Shown here: positions 52,526-62,434 of the stretch, in pieces
Numbering within the stretch: position 1 is the first letter of the stretch
How the letters are laid out: the number at the start of each line of letters is the position of its first letter
Origin: Edwardsiella piscicida
Lineage (GTDB): Bacteria > Pseudomonadota > Gammaproteobacteria > Enterobacterales > Enterobacteriaceae
DNA length: 64,000 nucleotides
Direction: 5' to 3'
NCBI RefSeq assembly: GCF_001896205.1
Contig: NZ_MPNU01000001.1
Location: forward strand, 1,336,427-1,400,426
Notes under the pieces: generated by a model
The model's input: only the letters and a program-made list of their open reading frames with translations
Told to the model about the DNA's origin: nothing
Database searches by the model: none
Position numbers and translations under genes: made by a program

Positions 52526-52735
52526 CCTCTGCGACGGCGGCAGCAGAGGCTGCTGCCGTAGCTTATTGTGATCTTTGTGTATTTTTATTGCACACTCGAT
52601 TAGCCACTCGCTAATAATCCGCCAACCATCATGAAGCTCTCTTATTATCGTTAGATTGTTACTTCCCGCCGCAGATGGATTTGTTACAATCCCGCCTGGT
52701 TTCATGATTCAACGCAAAACAACGATAGGGTTCTA

Positions 52736-54217
52736 ATGGCTCAGACAAAAACTACCGTCCCCGACGCGGGACAAGGACCGGCGCTGCGCCGGGAGTTAAA
52801 AGCGCGGCACTTGTCGATGATCGCTATCGGCGGTTCTATTGGTACTGGGCTGTTTGTCGCATCGGGCGCTACGGTATCCCAGGCCGGCCCCGGCGGTGCG
52901 CTGTTGTCGTATATCATCATCGGGATGATGGTGTACTTCCTGATGACCAGCCTGGGTGAGCTGGCGGCGTTTATGCCGGTGTCAGGTTCGTTTTCTACCT
53001 ACGGCTCACGCTACGTGGAAGAGGGCTTCGGCTTCGCGCTGGGCTGGAACTATTGGTATAACTGGGCGGTTACCATCGCCGTCGATCTGGTGGCCGCACA
53101 GCTGGTGATGGGCTACTGGTTTCCCGATATTCCCGGCTGGATCTGGAGCGCGCTGTTCCTGTGCCTGATTTTCCTGCTGAACTATATTTCGGTGAAGGGC
53201 TTTGGCGAGGCGGAGTACTGGTTCTCGCTGATCAAAGTCAGCACCGTGATCATCTTTATCGCCGTGGGGCTGATGATGATCGTCGGCATCATGAAGGGCG
53301 GCGACGGCGCCGGTTTCCATAACTGGACCGTCGGCGATGCGCCGTTTGCCGGGGGCTTTGCCTCGATGATCGGGGTGGCGATGATCGTCGGCTTCTCCTT
53401 CCAGGGCACCGAGCTTATCGGCATTGCCGCCGGGGAGTCGAAGGATCCGGGCAAAAATATTCCGATGGCGGTGCGTCAGGTCTTCTGGCGAATCCTGCTG
53501 TTCTATGTGTTTGCTATCCTGATCATCAGCCTGCTGATCCCCTATACCGACCCCAGCCTGCTGCGCAATGACGTGAAGGATATCTCCGTCAGCCCGTTCA
53601 CCCTGGTGTTCAAGAATGCCGGCCTGCTGTCTGCGGCGGCGGTGATGAACGCGGTGATCCTGACGGCGGTGCTGTCGGCGGGTAACTCCGGGATGTATGC
53701 CTCGACGCGCATGCTGTACACCCTGGCGACAGAGGGTAAGGCGCCGCGCATTTTCGGTCGTCTGTCCAAGGGCGGCGTGCCGCGCAATGCGCTGTATGCC
53801 ACCACGGTAGTCGCCGGCCTGTGCTTCCTGACCTCGATGTTCGGCAACCAGGAGGTCTACCTGTGGCTGCTGAACACCTCGGGGATGACCGGGTTTATCG
53901 CCTGGCTGGGGATCGCCATTAGCCACTACCGCTTCCGTCGCGGCTACGTGATGGCGGGACTCGACCTGAACGCGCTGCCGTATAAATCCGGCTTCTTCCC
54001 GCTGGGGCCGATCTTCGCCTTTGTGCTGTGCCTGATCATCACGCTGGGACAGAACTATGAGGCGTTCCTGGAGGATCGCATCGACTGGTACGGCGTGACC
54101 GCGACCTATATCGGCCTGCCGCTGTTCTTGATCATCTGGTTCGGCTATAAGCTGACGCAGGGAACCCGCTTTGTCCGCTATAGCGAGATGACCTTCCCGA
54201 CGACCAAGATCGACTAA
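52736..54217 (+). CDS. lysP: Lysine-specific permease LysP
   Basis: Amino-acid/polyamine/organocation family lysine importer, also a co-sensor for CadC in E. coli. 493 aa, twelve helices. Motifs: LKARHLSMIAIGGSIGTGLFVASGATVSQAGPGG near the start, GWNYWYNWAV, GFSFQGTELIGIAAGESKDPGKNIP. Downstream of yeiE on the same strand with its own 210-base leader and a terminator after it. Confidence 0.97.
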   Translation: MAQTKTTVPDAGQGPALRRELKARHLSMIAIGGSIGTGLFVASGATVSQAGPGGALLSYIIIGMMVYFLMTSLGELAAFMPVSGSFSTYGSRYVEEGFGFALGWNYWYNWAVTIAVDLVAAQLVMGYWFPDIPGWIWSALFLCLIFLLNYISVKGFGEAEYWFSLIKVSTVIIFIAVGLMMIVGIMKGGDGAGFHNWTVGDAPFAGGFASMIGVAMIVGFSFQGTELIGIAAGESKDPGKNIPMAVRQVFWRILLFYVFAILIISLLIPYTDPSLLRNDVKDISVSPFTLVFKNAGLLSAAAVMNAVILTAVLSAGNSGMYASTRMLYTLATEGKAPRIFGRLSKGGVPRNALYATTVVAGLCFLTSMFGNQEVYLWLLNTSGMTGFIAWLGIAISHYRFRRGYVMAGLDLNALPYKSGFFPLGPIFAFVLCLIITLGQNYEAFLEDRIDWYGVTATYIGLPLFLIIWFGYKLTQGTRFVRYSEMTFPTTKID

Positions 54218-54236
54218 GCGACTTATCGCGAAAAAG

Positions 54237-54270
54237 CGCTCCGGGTGCCTGTGCCCCGGGGCGTTTTTTT
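54237..54270 (+). terminator. Rho-independent terminator after lysP
   Basis: CGCTCCGGG, loop, CCCGGGGCG (one G-T pair), then seven T. Confidence 0.85.
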
Positions 54271-54310
54271 GCGGTTTTTCCCGGGGGGCGCACCGCCGAC
54301 GCGGGGACAA

Positions 54311-54333
54311 TAAAAAACCCGCCGCAGCGGGTT
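54311..54333 (-). terminator. Rho-independent terminator after metG
   Basis: On the minus strand AACCCGC, loop TGC, GGCGGGTT and a T run, 27 bases past the metG stop. Faces the lysP terminator. Confidence 0.88.
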
Positions 54334-54359
54334 GGGGGCGTGGAACGGACAGCGCGGGG

Positions 54360-56408
54360 TTACTTCACCTGCTGGCCCGGCAGGGCGCCGCTGTCAGGGC
54401 TGAGCAGGAAGATATCCTTCCCGCCTGGGCCTGCGGCCATCACCATGCCTTCGGATATGCCGAAGCGCATCTTACGCGGCGCCAGGTTGGCGACCATCAC
54501 CGTCAGACGGCCGACCAGTGCCTGCGGATCAGGGTAGGCGCTGCGGATACCGGAGAAGACCTGGCGGGTTTCGCCGCCCAGATCCAGCTGCAGCTTCAGC
54601 AGCTTGTCGGAGCCTTCCACCCGATCGGCGCTGACGATTTGGGCGATGCGCATATCCACCTTGGCGAAGTCGTCGAAGGTGATGGTGTCCTGGATGGGAT
54701 CGTCAGCCAGCGGGCCGCTGGCGGCGGGTTTCGCCGCGGCAGCGGCGGCGAGTTTGCCTTCTTCAATCATGGCGTCAACTTTACTCATTTCAATGCGGTT
54801 AAACAGGGCCTTGAACGGGTTTACCCGGTGGCCGAGCAGCGGTTCGGCGATAGCGTCCCAGCGCAGCTCTGCGTTGAGGAAGGCCTCGGTGCGCGCGCTC
54901 AGCGCTGGCAGCACCGGCTTGAGGTAGGTCATCAGCACGCGGAACAGATTGAGGCCCATGGAGCAGATGGCCTGCAGATCGGCATCGCGCCCCTCTTGCT
55001 TGGCAACCACCCACGGCGCCTGCTCATCGACATAGCGGTTGGCCAGATCGGCCAGGGCCATGATCTCGCGGATCGCCTTACCCGACTCGCGCGCCTCGTA
55101 GGCTTTGGCGATCTCTGCCGCCGCATCGACAAAGGTCTGGTACAGCGCCGGATCGGCCAGGGTATCGGAGAGCTGGCCGTCGAAGCGCTTGGTAATAAAG
55201 CCGGCGTTGCGCGAGGCCAGGTTGACCACCTTGTTGACGATATCGGCGTTGACGCGCTGAACAAAGTCCTCCAGGTTCAGGTCGATGTCGTCGATACGAT
55301 CGGAGAGCTTGGCGGCATAGTAGTAGCGCAGGCAGTCCGGATCCAGATGATTCAGGTAGGTACGCGCCTGAATGAAGGTGCCTCGCGATTTGGACATCTT
55401 GGCACCGTTGACGGTGACGTAGCCGTGTACAAAGACGTTGCTCGGCTTACGGAAGCCGCTGCCTTCCAGCATGGCCGGCCAGAACAGGCTGTGGAAGTAG
55501 ACGATGTCCTTGCCGATAAAGTGGTACAGCTCGGCGTCGCTCTCTTTACCCCAGTAATCATCAAAGTTCAGGTCGCCGCGCTTGTCGCACAGATTCTTGA
55601 ATGACCCCATATAGCCGATGGGCGCATCCAGCCAGACGTAAAAATATTTGCCCGGCGCATCGGGGATCTCAAAGCCAAAGTAAGGCGCATCGCGGGTGAT
55701 GTCCCACTGCTGCAGGCCGGACTCAAACCACTCCTGCATTTTATTGGCCACCTGCTCCTGCAGGGCGCCGGAGCGGGTCCACGCCTGCAGCATCGCGCCG
55801 AAGGATGGCAGATCGAAGAAGAAGTGCTCCGATTCACGCAGGATAGGCGTCGCGCCGGAGACCACGGACTTCGGGTTGATAAGCTCGGTGGGGCTGTAGG
55901 TGGCGCCGCACACTTCGCAGTTGTCGCCGTACTGATCGGCGGACTGGCACTTGGGACAGGTGCCCTTAACGAAACGGTCCGGCAGGAACATCCCCTTTTC
56001 CGGATCGTAGAGCTGAGAGATGGTGCGGTTCTTAATGAAGCCGTTCTCTTTCAGACGGGTATAGATCAGGCTCGCCAGCTGACGGTTCTCTTCACTGTGG
56101 GTCGAGTGATAGTTGTCATAGCTTATCTGGAAGTCGGCAAAATCCTGCTGATGCTCTTTGCTGACCTCGGCGATCATCTGCTCCGGCGCGATCCCCATCT
56201 GCTGGGCTTTCAGCATGATCGGCGTCCCGTGCGCATCATCGGCGCAGATAAAGTGCACCAGATTGCCGCGCATTCGCTGGTAACGCACCCACACGTCCGC
56301 CTGAATATGCTCAAGCATGTGGCCGAGGTGAATGGAGCCGTTAGCGTAAGGGAGCGCACAGGTCACCAGAATTTTGCGTGATCCTGTTGTATCAGTGACT
56401 GAAGCCAT
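54360..56408 (-). CDS. metG: Methionyl-tRNA synthetase
   Basis: Charges tRNA-Met. 682 aa. The HIGH-type motif [10 protein letters not shown] is near residue 22, the zinc knuckle CPKC/CEVC near 150, and KMSKS at 337-341. The C-terminal EMAP/Arc1p-like tRNA-binding domain (about 575-682: [21 protein letters not shown]) is present, so it is the full dimeric form. Divergent from mrp, as in E. coli. Confidence 0.98.
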   Translation of the reverse strand: MASVTDTTGSRKILVTCALPYANGSIHLGHMLEHIQADVWVRYQRMRGNLVHFICADDAHGTPIMLKAQQMGIAPEQMIAEVSKEHQQDFADFQISYDNYHSTHSEENRQLASLIYTRLKENGFIKNRTISQLYDPEKGMFLPDRFVKGTCPKCQSADQYGDNCEVCGATYSPTELINPKSVVSGATPILRESEHFFFDLPSFGAMLQAWTRSGALQEQVANKMQEWFESGLQQWDITRDAPYFGFEIPDAPGKYFYVWLDAPIGYMGSFKNLCDKRGDLNFDDYWGKESDAELYHFIGKDIVYFHSLFWPAMLEGSGFRKPSNVFVHGYVTVNGAKMSKSRGTFIQARTYLNHLDPDCLRYYYAAKLSDRIDDIDLNLEDFVQRVNADIVNKVVNLASRNAGFITKRFDGQLSDTLADPALYQTFVDAAAEIAKAYEARESGKAIREIMALADLANRYVDEQAPWVVAKQEGRDADLQAICSMGLNLFRVLMTYLKPVLPALSARTEAFLNAELRWDAIAEPLLGHRVNPFKALFNRIEMSKVDAMIEEGKLAAAAAAKPAASGPLADDPIQDTITFDDFAKVDMRIAQIVSADRVEGSDKLLKLQLDLGGETRQVFSGIRSAYPDPQALVGRLTVMVANLAPRKMRFGISEGMVMAAGPGGKDIFLLSPDSGALPGQQVK

Positions 56409-56601
56409 AGTGGATTTTGTATCTCTCGGTTAAACAATGGAAGGTAACCTCTGATGTTACCCGATTGCGCCGTCGGTCGCTAGGCCGCACCCCGCGATTC
56501 TGGCGCCGCGGGCGGCGTTGGCGGGCGGACAGCGCCTAAAATTCGGCGGCGGATCCACTGCGCGCTCGGCCATCAGTTCTGGTAGACTGAACGGGCGGTT
56601 T

Positions 56602-56607
56602 ATAATA
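56602..56607 (+). promoter_or_regulatory. mrp -10 element
   Basis: TATAAT about 20 bases before the mrp ATG. No good -35 at proper spacing was found, so only the -10 is called. Confidence 0.4.
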
Positions 56608-56625
56608 ACGAAAGAAGGAGTCGGG

Positions 56626-57738
56626 ATGAGCGATAAATCCCATGAGCAGTCCATGCCTGAAACGCTGTGCGCGCAGGTCGGCGCAATCCTTGATGGTTTT
56701 ACCCACCCTACGCTGAATCATCCGCTGAGCGCGCTGAAAGCGCTGCACCACTGCGCCCTGCTGGATGGCGTCCTGCATATTGAACTGATGATGCCCTTTG
56801 CCTGGCAGAGCGGCTTTGATGCTCTGCAGGCCGGCGTTACGCCTGCGCTGCTGCAGCTACCGGGGGTGCAGCGCGTCGCCTGGCGTCTGGCGCACAATAT
56901 TGCCACCCTGAAGCGGGCCAATGACCAGCCGGGGGTGAAGGGCGTACGTAATATCATCGCCGTCAGCTCGGGTAAGGGCGGGGTCGGCAAGTCCAGCACC
57001 GCGGTTAACCTGGCGCTGGCGCTGGCCGCCGAGGGCGCCCGGGTCGGTATTCTGGACGCCGATGTGTATGGCCCGTCGATTCCGACCATGCTGGGCACCG
57101 CCCATGAGCGTCCGACGTCGCCGGACGGACAGCATATGGCGCCGATCATGGCCCATGGCCTGGCCAGTAACTCTATCGGCTATCTGGTTACGGATGACAA
57201 CGCCATGGTGTGGCGCGGTCCGATGGCCAGCAAGGCGCTGCTGCAGCTGCTGCAGGATACCCTGTGGCCGGATCTGGACTACCTGGTGCTGGATATGCCG
57301 CCGGGGACCGGTGACATTCAGCTGACGCTGGCGCAGAGCATCCCGGTAACCGGGGCGGTGGTGGTGACAACGCCGCAGGATATCGCGCTGCTGGATGCGA
57401 TGAAGGGCATCGTGATGTTCGAGAAGGTGCACGTGCCGGTGCTGGGCGTCGTGGAGAACATGAGCATGCACATCTGTAGCCAGTGCGGCTTCCATGAGCC
57501 GATCTTCGGCACCGGCGGCGCGCAGAAGCTGGCGGAGAAGTACCATACCCGCCTGCTGGGGCAGCTGCCGCTGCATATTTCGCTGCGTGAGGATCTGGAT
57601 CGCGGCGAGCCGACGGTCAGCAGTCGTCCTGACAGCGAATTCAGCGCCATCTACCGCCGACTGGCCGCCGACGTGGCCGCTCAGCTGTACTGGGGCGGCG
57701 AATCGATTCCGACCGAAATCGCCTTCCGCGCCGTATAA
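56626..57738 (+). CDS. apbC: Iron-sulfur cluster carrier protein Mrp/ApbC
   Basis: P-loop ATPase that carries and delivers Fe-S clusters. 370 aa (E. coli 369). An N-terminal MIP18-like domain (1-95) is followed by the deviant Walker A SGKGGVGKSS (from 115), Walker B-like LDMPPGTGD, and the cluster-binding CxxC in HICSQCGF. The ATG at 56626 follows AAGGAGTCGGG; the open frame extending upstream is not homologous. Confidence 0.96.
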   Translation: MSDKSHEQSMPETLCAQVGAILDGFTHPTLNHPLSALKALHHCALLDGVLHIELMMPFAWQSGFDALQAGVTPALLQLPGVQRVAWRLAHNIATLKRANDQPGVKGVRNIIAVSSGKGGVGKSSTAVNLALALAAEGARVGILDADVYGPSIPTMLGTAHERPTSPDGQHMAPIMAHGLASNSIGYLVTDDNAMVWRGPMASKALLQLLQDTLWPDLDYLVLDMPPGTGDIQLTLAQSIPVTGAVVVTTPQDIALLDAMKGIVMFEKVHVPVLGVVENMSMHICSQCGFHEPIFGTGGAQKLAEKYHTRLLGQLPLHISLREDLDRGEPTVSSRPDSEFSAIYRRLAADVAAQLYWGGESIPTEIAFRAV

Positions 57739-57760
57739 GCGTCGGGATTCAGCGTGTCAT

Positions 57761-57794
57761 AACGGGCGCCGCTGCGGACGCCCGTTTTTTTTTT
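57761..57794 (+). terminator. Rho-independent terminator after apbC
   Basis: ACGGGCG, loop, CGCCCGT followed by ten T. Confidence 0.9.
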
Positions 57795-57842
57795 ACCGCC
57801 GCTGCGGCGCCGATTGGACTGGCGTCCGCCGGGCAGACTCCC

Positions 57843-57848
57843 TATAAT
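57843..57848 (+). promoter_or_regulatory. udk -10 element
   Basis: TATAAT 81 bases before the udk ATG, just after the apbC terminator. A TTGGAC lies upstream but 23 bases away, too far for a standard spacer. Confidence 0.4.
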
Positions 57849-57928
57849 TGCCGCGTCTCAGGCACCGGTCATCCCGATCCTTTCGTGCCTTGCCCCGTCG
57901 AACACTTATACATACCAGGTCTTAACAC

Positions 57929-58570
57929 ATGACTGACAACACCCACCAGTGCGTCATTATTGGCATCACAGGCGCATCCGCCTCAGGCAAAAGCCTGATT
58001 GCCAGTACCCTCTACCGCGAACTGCGCGAGCAGGTCGGTGAGGCGCATATCGGTGTCATCCCGGAAGATAGCTACTATAAAGACCAGAGTCACCTGACCA
58101 TGGAGGAGCGCGTCAAGACCAACTATGACCATCCGAGCGCCATGGATCACAACCTGCTGTTTCAGCACCTGCAGATGCTGAAACAGGGGAACGCCATCGA
58201 GCTGCCGCAGTACAGCTACGTTGAGCACACCCGTATTCAGGAGACCATTCACCTTGAGCCGAAGAAGGTGATCATCCTGGAAGGGATCCTGCTGCTGACC
58301 GATGCCCGTCTGCGCAACGAGCTGAACTTCTCCATCTTTGTCGATACGCCGCTGGATATCTGCCTGATGCGCCGCATGAAGCGTGACGTGAATGAGCGCG
58401 GGCGCTCCATGGAGTCGGTGATGGCCCAGTACCAGAAGACCGTACGCCCGATGTTCCTGCAGTTTATCGAGCCCTCCAAGCAGTACGCCGATATCATCGT
58501 GCCGCGCGGCGGTAAAAACCGCATCGCCATCGATATCCTCAAGGCGAAGATCAGCCAGTTCTTCGAATAA
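57929..58570 (+). CDS. udk: Uridine/cytidine kinase
   Basis: Phosphorylates uridine and cytidine in pyrimidine salvage. 213 aa, the E. coli length. Walker [12 protein letters not shown] at 13-23, then [15 protein letters not shown] and the LID-type [13 protein letters not shown]. In E. coli udk, dcd and asmA are consecutive; here an EamA transporter on the opposite strand is placed between udk and dcd. Confidence 0.97.
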   Translation: MTDNTHQCVIIGITGASASGKSLIASTLYRELREQVGEAHIGVIPEDSYYKDQSHLTMEERVKTNYDHPSAMDHNLLFQHLQMLKQGNAIELPQYSYVEHTRIQETIHLEPKKVIILEGILLLTDARLRNELNFSIFVDTPLDICLMRRMKRDVNERGRSMESVMAQYQKTVRPMFLQFIEPSKQYADIIVPRGGKNRIAIDILKAKISQFFE

Positions 58571-58606
58571 GCCCGCCGATGGCGCACCCGCCGCGGCTTT
58601 TGGCCG

Positions 58607-59539
58607 TCAGCGTGCGCCGTCCTGCGGCGCCAGCGATTCCAACGTTCCCTCCCGCGCGCGCGCATCGCGCGAGATCAGCACCACCGACGCGATGATCAGC
58701 AGCGTCCCCAGCCAGTCCAGCGCGCCAAAGGTGATCCCCAGCAGCAGCAGCGACAGCAGCGCGCTGCACAGCGGCTCGGCGCAGCTGAGAATACCGGCCT
58801 TGGCGCCGCCGATGATTTGTGCCCCCTTCAGATACAGGCTAAAGGTCAGCGCCGTACCGATGATGATCAGGTAGAAGGCGGCCAGCAGGGTGGCGTTGTC
58901 CATCCGTACCTGCGCGGTTTCGCCGGCGAAGAAGGGCATCAGCATCAGGCCGCCCAGCAGCATGCTCCAGCCGACGATCGGTAGGGTGCCAAAGCGGGCG
59001 ATAAGCCCAGAGGGATAGGTGGTGTAGAAGGCGGAGGCAAAGGCGGAGGCGATCCCCCAGAACAGCGCGGCGCGTGAGATGGAGAGCGAGGTCGGATCGC
59101 CGTGGGTCACCAGTAAAAAGGTGCCTCCCAGCGAGGTGCCGATGGCCAGCATCACCAGCAGCCCCGGGCGCTGGCGTCTGACCGCGGCAAACCAGGCCAC
59201 GATAATGGTCGGCGACAGAAACTGCAGAATGGTGGCGGTGGCGGCGTTGGCGCGCTCGATGGTCATCAGAAAGGTCAGCTGCACCATGATGGCGCCCAGC
59301 AGCGTGAACCAGAGCAGGCTGACAATGTCCTGACGCCGACGCAGCGGTGCGAACACCCGGTCACCGTTCAGCAAAGAGACCACCAGCAGGATCACCCCGG
59401 AAAAGGTCAGGCGAAACATGGTCAGCCATTGGGCGGAGAGCCCGGTTTTTTGCAAAATATACTGTGCGCAGACGCCGGAGCTGCCCCACAGCGCGGCGGC
59501 GACCAACACATATCCCATTCCCTGACGCAGACTTCCCAT
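58607..59539 (-). CDS. EamA-family (DMT) transporter
   Basis: 310-aa protein with ten hydrophobic helices in two EamA repeats ([42 protein letters not shown]). The features [25 protein letters not shown] and RDARAREG at the cytoplasmic end are typical of amino-acid or metabolite exporters of this family. The exact substrate and E. coli counterpart are not clear (YicL-like is possible). It interrupts the usual udk-dcd order and is convergent with udk. Confidence 0.88.
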   Translation of the reverse strand: MGSLRQGMGYVLVAAALWGSSGVCAQYILQKTGLSAQWLTMFRLTFSGVILLVVSLLNGDRVFAPLRRRQDIVSLLWFTLLGAIMVQLTFLMTIERANAATATILQFLSPTIIVAWFAAVRRQRPGLLVMLAIGTSLGGTFLLVTHGDPTSLSISRAALFWGIASAFASAFYTTYPSGLIARFGTLPIVGWSMLLGGLMLMPFFAGETAQVRMDNATLLAAFYLIIIGTALTFSLYLKGAQIIGGAKAGILSCAEPLCSALLSLLLLGITFGALDWLGTLLIIASVVLISRDARAREGTLESLAPQDGAR

Positions 59540-59746
59540 CGCACGCTCCCTGTACGCGTTGCTATATCCGCCATGATGTTAATGGTTTATCCCACGACGG
59601 CAAAGCCCATCGCCCGATTTTTTACGGTGCATCCCTGGGCGCCAAGGGGGCAATGTCTCTGAATCATTTCGGAAAAAGAGGGGGATCGGGTAAGATATTC
59701 TCATCTGCAGCCGTGCTGCGTGGCGATGAGACGGAGAAGAACTATC

Positions 59747-60328
59747 ATGAGACTGTGTGACCGCGATATAGAGGCATGGCTGGATGACGGCAGGCTGAGC
59801 ATTACCCCGCGTCCGCCTCAGGAACGCATTAGCGGCGCCACCGTGGACGTGCGTCTGGGGAACCGGTTTCGCGTCTTTCAGGGACATACGGCGGCCTATA
59901 TCGATCTGAGCGGCCCCAAGCAAGAGGTCGCCGAGGCCCTGGAGCGGGTGATGAGCGATGAGATCCAGCTGGGGGAGGATGAGGCCTTTTTCCTGCACCC
60001 GGGTGAGCTGGCGCTGGCTGTCACCTATGAATCCGTCACGCTGCCGGACGATCTGGTCGGCTGGCTGGACGGACGCTCCTCGCTGGCGCGCCTGGGGCTG
60101 ATGGTCCACGTTACGGCCCATCGCATCGATCCCGGCTGGCAGGGCTGCATCGTGCTGGAATTTTTTAACTCCGGTAAGCTGCCGCTGGCGCTGCGCCCGG
60201 GGATGCTGATCGGTGCGCTGAGCTTTGAACCGCTTTCCGCCCCGGCGGCGCGTCCCTATAATCGCCGAGAGGATGCCAAGTACAAAGGGCAGCAGGGCGC
60301 GGTAGCCAGCCGAATCGATAAAGACTGA
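59747..60328 (+). CDS. dcd: dCTP deaminase
   Basis: Converts dCTP to dUTP for thymidylate synthesis. 193 aa, equal to E. coli Dcd and nearly identical ([60 protein letters not shown]). The catalytic Glu lies in [14 protein letters not shown]. The ATG at 59747 follows GGAGAAGAACTATC. Followed 38 bases later by asmA. Confidence 0.98.
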
Positions 60329-60366
60329 GCCGCCGACCGTAACGGACGACCAAGACTGAGGATGGC

Positions 60367-62175
60367 ATGAGACGACTTCTCACCACATTAATGATCCTGC
60401 TGGTGGTGGTGACGGCGGGCATCAGCGCGCTGCTGCTGTTGATCAATCCCAATGACTTCCGGGTCTACATGATCAAGCAGGTGCAGCAGCGTACCGGCTA
60501 TGTACTGACGCTGGACGGCGATCTGCGCTGGCGCGTCTGGCCGCAGCTGAGCATCCTCTCCGATCGTATGTCGCTGCGTGCAGACGGCGCCGCCCAGCCG
60601 GTGATCGCGGCCGATAACATGCGCCTTGACGTGCGTCTGTGGCCGCTGCTCTCGCATCAGCTGGAGGTGCGCCGGGTGATGCTGAAGGGGGCGGTGATCC
60701 GCCTGACGCCGGACAGCGAGCCGACGCCGCTGCCGAATGCGCCGCGTTCGCCGGCGGTGCGCAGCGAACCCATCAGCGATATGGCATGGCGTTTGAACAT
60801 TCATCAGGTGAAGGTTGAGGACAGCCTGGTGATCTGGCAGGCCCCCGACGGAGAGCCCATCAACCTGCGCGATATTGAGCTGAATATCCAGCAGGATGCG
60901 ACCCGCCATGCCAGCGTCGACTTTTCCAGCCGTATCAACCGCGATCAGCGCGATCTGCAGCTTAGCCTACAGGCGGACGTCGATCTGAGCCGCTATCCCC
61001 AGCAGTACCGGGCGCGGGTCGATCACCTGGAGTACCGCTACAGCGGCGCCGGGCTGCCGTCGGCGGGAATTGCCGGGCAGGGCAGCATGACCCTGAGCTA
61101 TAGCGCGGCGCCGGCCGCCGTGACCCTGAGCGATCTGACGCTGAGCGCCAATGACAGCCAGCTGCGCGGTGAGATCCAGGGGACGCTGGCCGCCATTCCT
61201 GAATATCGGGTAACGCTGCAGGCGGATAACCTGAACTGGGACGGCCTGAGCGGCTGGCAGGCGCAAAGCGCGGATACCGCCAACGCCGATGCCGGCAATA
61301 CGCCGCCGCCGCCGCCGGTGGTGTCGCAGGTGGCGGCACCGGAGAGCAGCGACGAGATGGCGTTCCTGCGTGATTTTAGCGCCTGGCTGAATATTCAGGC
61401 TAAGCGAGCGACCTACCACGGCATGACCATAGAGGGATTCTCCCTGCAGGCCAACAACCGTCGGGGGACGGGAACGCTGGAGAGCCTGAGCGGTCGCCTG
61501 GGGGCGGGGGACTTCGCCATCAGCGGCACGCTGCAAAGTCGGCCGGGCCAGGCGGTACAGGTTACGCTTGACCCCCGACTGCGCCAGATCAGCCTGGCGC
61601 CGCTGCTCAAGGCGCTGGCGCTGCCGGCGTTTATCGACGGCTCACTGTCGCTCAGCGGCCATCTGCAGGGTGAGGGGCTTTCCATTGTCAGCCTGCAGCG
61701 GCGCTGGCAGGGCGCGCTCTCCCTGGCGATAGATAATGCCCGGCTGGAGGGAATGAACATCGCCCAGCTGATCCAGCAGGCCGTGGTGCGCGATCGGCGC
61801 GATATACAGGCAGGGGAGAGCGTGGACACCTTTACCACCTTCCAGAGCCTGAAGGCGGAGGCGGCGCTGCGCAGCGGTCTTCTCACCCTGAACTCGCTGA
61901 ATGGGCGGTCACCGCTGCTGGATCTCGGCGGCAGCGGCAGCGTCGATCTGGCGGCCCAGCGCTGTGATATCAATCTGGGCGTCCGGGTCTTGCAGGGCTG
62001 GCGCGGTCACGGCACCCTGATCGATTCGCTGCAGAAGACGTCAATTCCACTGCATATCTACGGCGACTGGCAGCAGCTTAACTATCAGATGGATGTCGAT
62101 AAAGCGCTGCGCGGCTCGCTGGAGCAGCAGGCGCGCGATGCGCTGAAGCAGTGGCTGCAGAAGCGCCGCGAATAA
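60367..62175 (+). CDS. asmA: AsmA, inner-membrane-anchored envelope protein
   Basis: AsmA-family protein with one N-terminal helix (about 4-27) and a large periplasmic beta-rich domain ending in the AsmA_2-type C-terminal region (INLGVRVLQGWRGHGTLID, PLHIYGDWQQLNYQMDVDKAL). 602 aa (E. coli 617). Family members are bridge-like proteins thought to move phospholipid to the outer membrane. A Pro run (PPPPPV) near 305 sits in a linker. Co-directional with dcd, so likely one transcript. Confidence 0.96.
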   Translation: MRRLLTTLMILLVVVTAGISALLLLINPNDFRVYMIKQVQQRTGYVLTLDGDLRWRVWPQLSILSDRMSLRADGAAQPVIAADNMRLDVRLWPLLSHQLEVRRVMLKGAVIRLTPDSEPTPLPNAPRSPAVRSEPISDMAWRLNIHQVKVEDSLVIWQAPDGEPINLRDIELNIQQDATRHASVDFSSRINRDQRDLQLSLQADVDLSRYPQQYRARVDHLEYRYSGAGLPSAGIAGQGSMTLSYSAAPAAVTLSDLTLSANDSQLRGEIQGTLAAIPEYRVTLQADNLNWDGLSGWQAQSADTANADAGNTPPPPPVVSQVAAPESSDEMAFLRDFSAWLNIQAKRATYHGMTIEGFSLQANNRRGTGTLESLSGRLGAGDFAISGTLQSRPGQAVQVTLDPRLRQISLAPLLKALALPAFIDGSLSLSGHLQGEGLSIVSLQRRWQGALSLAIDNARLEGMNIAQLIQQAVVRDRRDIQAGESVDTFTTFQSLKAEAALRSGLLTLNSLNGRSPLLDLGGSGSVDLAAQRCDINLGVRVLQGWRGHGTLIDSLQKTSIPLHIYGDWQQLNYQMDVDKALRGSLEQQARDALKQWLQKRRE

Positions 62176-62187
62176 CGCTCTCCTCTC

Positions 62188-62226
62188 GCCGAACCTCCGC
62201 GTAGCCCGACGACGCGGAGGTTCGGC
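62188..62226 (+). other. 15-bp perfect hairpin after asmA
   Basis: GCCGAACCTCCGCGT, 9-base loop, ACGCGGAGGTTCGGC. Very stable, 12 bases after the stop. An A-rich rather than T-rich sequence follows, so on the plus strand it is not a classical intrinsic terminator; a 3'-end stabiliser or Rho-assisted end is possible. Confidence 0.6.
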
Positions 62227-62287
62227 GGGATAAAAATATACCTGCATCACACTCTCCCCGTACGCCGCGTCGTCACATCGGAAAAAC

Positions 62288-62301
62288 TTGACCAATATCA
62301 G
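62288..62301 (+). promoter_or_regulatory. FNR-like site upstream of dcuC
   Basis: TTGAC-N4-ATCAG, two symmetric mismatches from the FNR consensus TTGAT-N4-ATCAA, about 140 bases before the dcuC ATG. E. coli dcuC is FNR-activated under anaerobiosis, so the match fits the gene. No convincing -10 was assigned. Confidence 0.5.
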
Positions 62302-62434
62302 TAAAATAATCTTATCATTTGGGCACAGTGCGGTAGTTTTGACCGTGTTAAAAGGAATTGACAATTAATAAAGGCAGAAACAATGCCTGTCTGGGGTGTG
62401 GCTAAGCCCGCCTGTCTATCTGTTGAGGAAGAAT

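Noticed and set aside
53006-54310. 434-codon minus-strand frame across lysP
   Set aside because: Antisense shadow of lysP; low-complexity His/Asp/Gln/Arg sequence.
54639-55604. 321-codon plus-strand frame opposite metG
   Set aside because: Antisense to metG, whose motifs and zinc knuckle are all intact.
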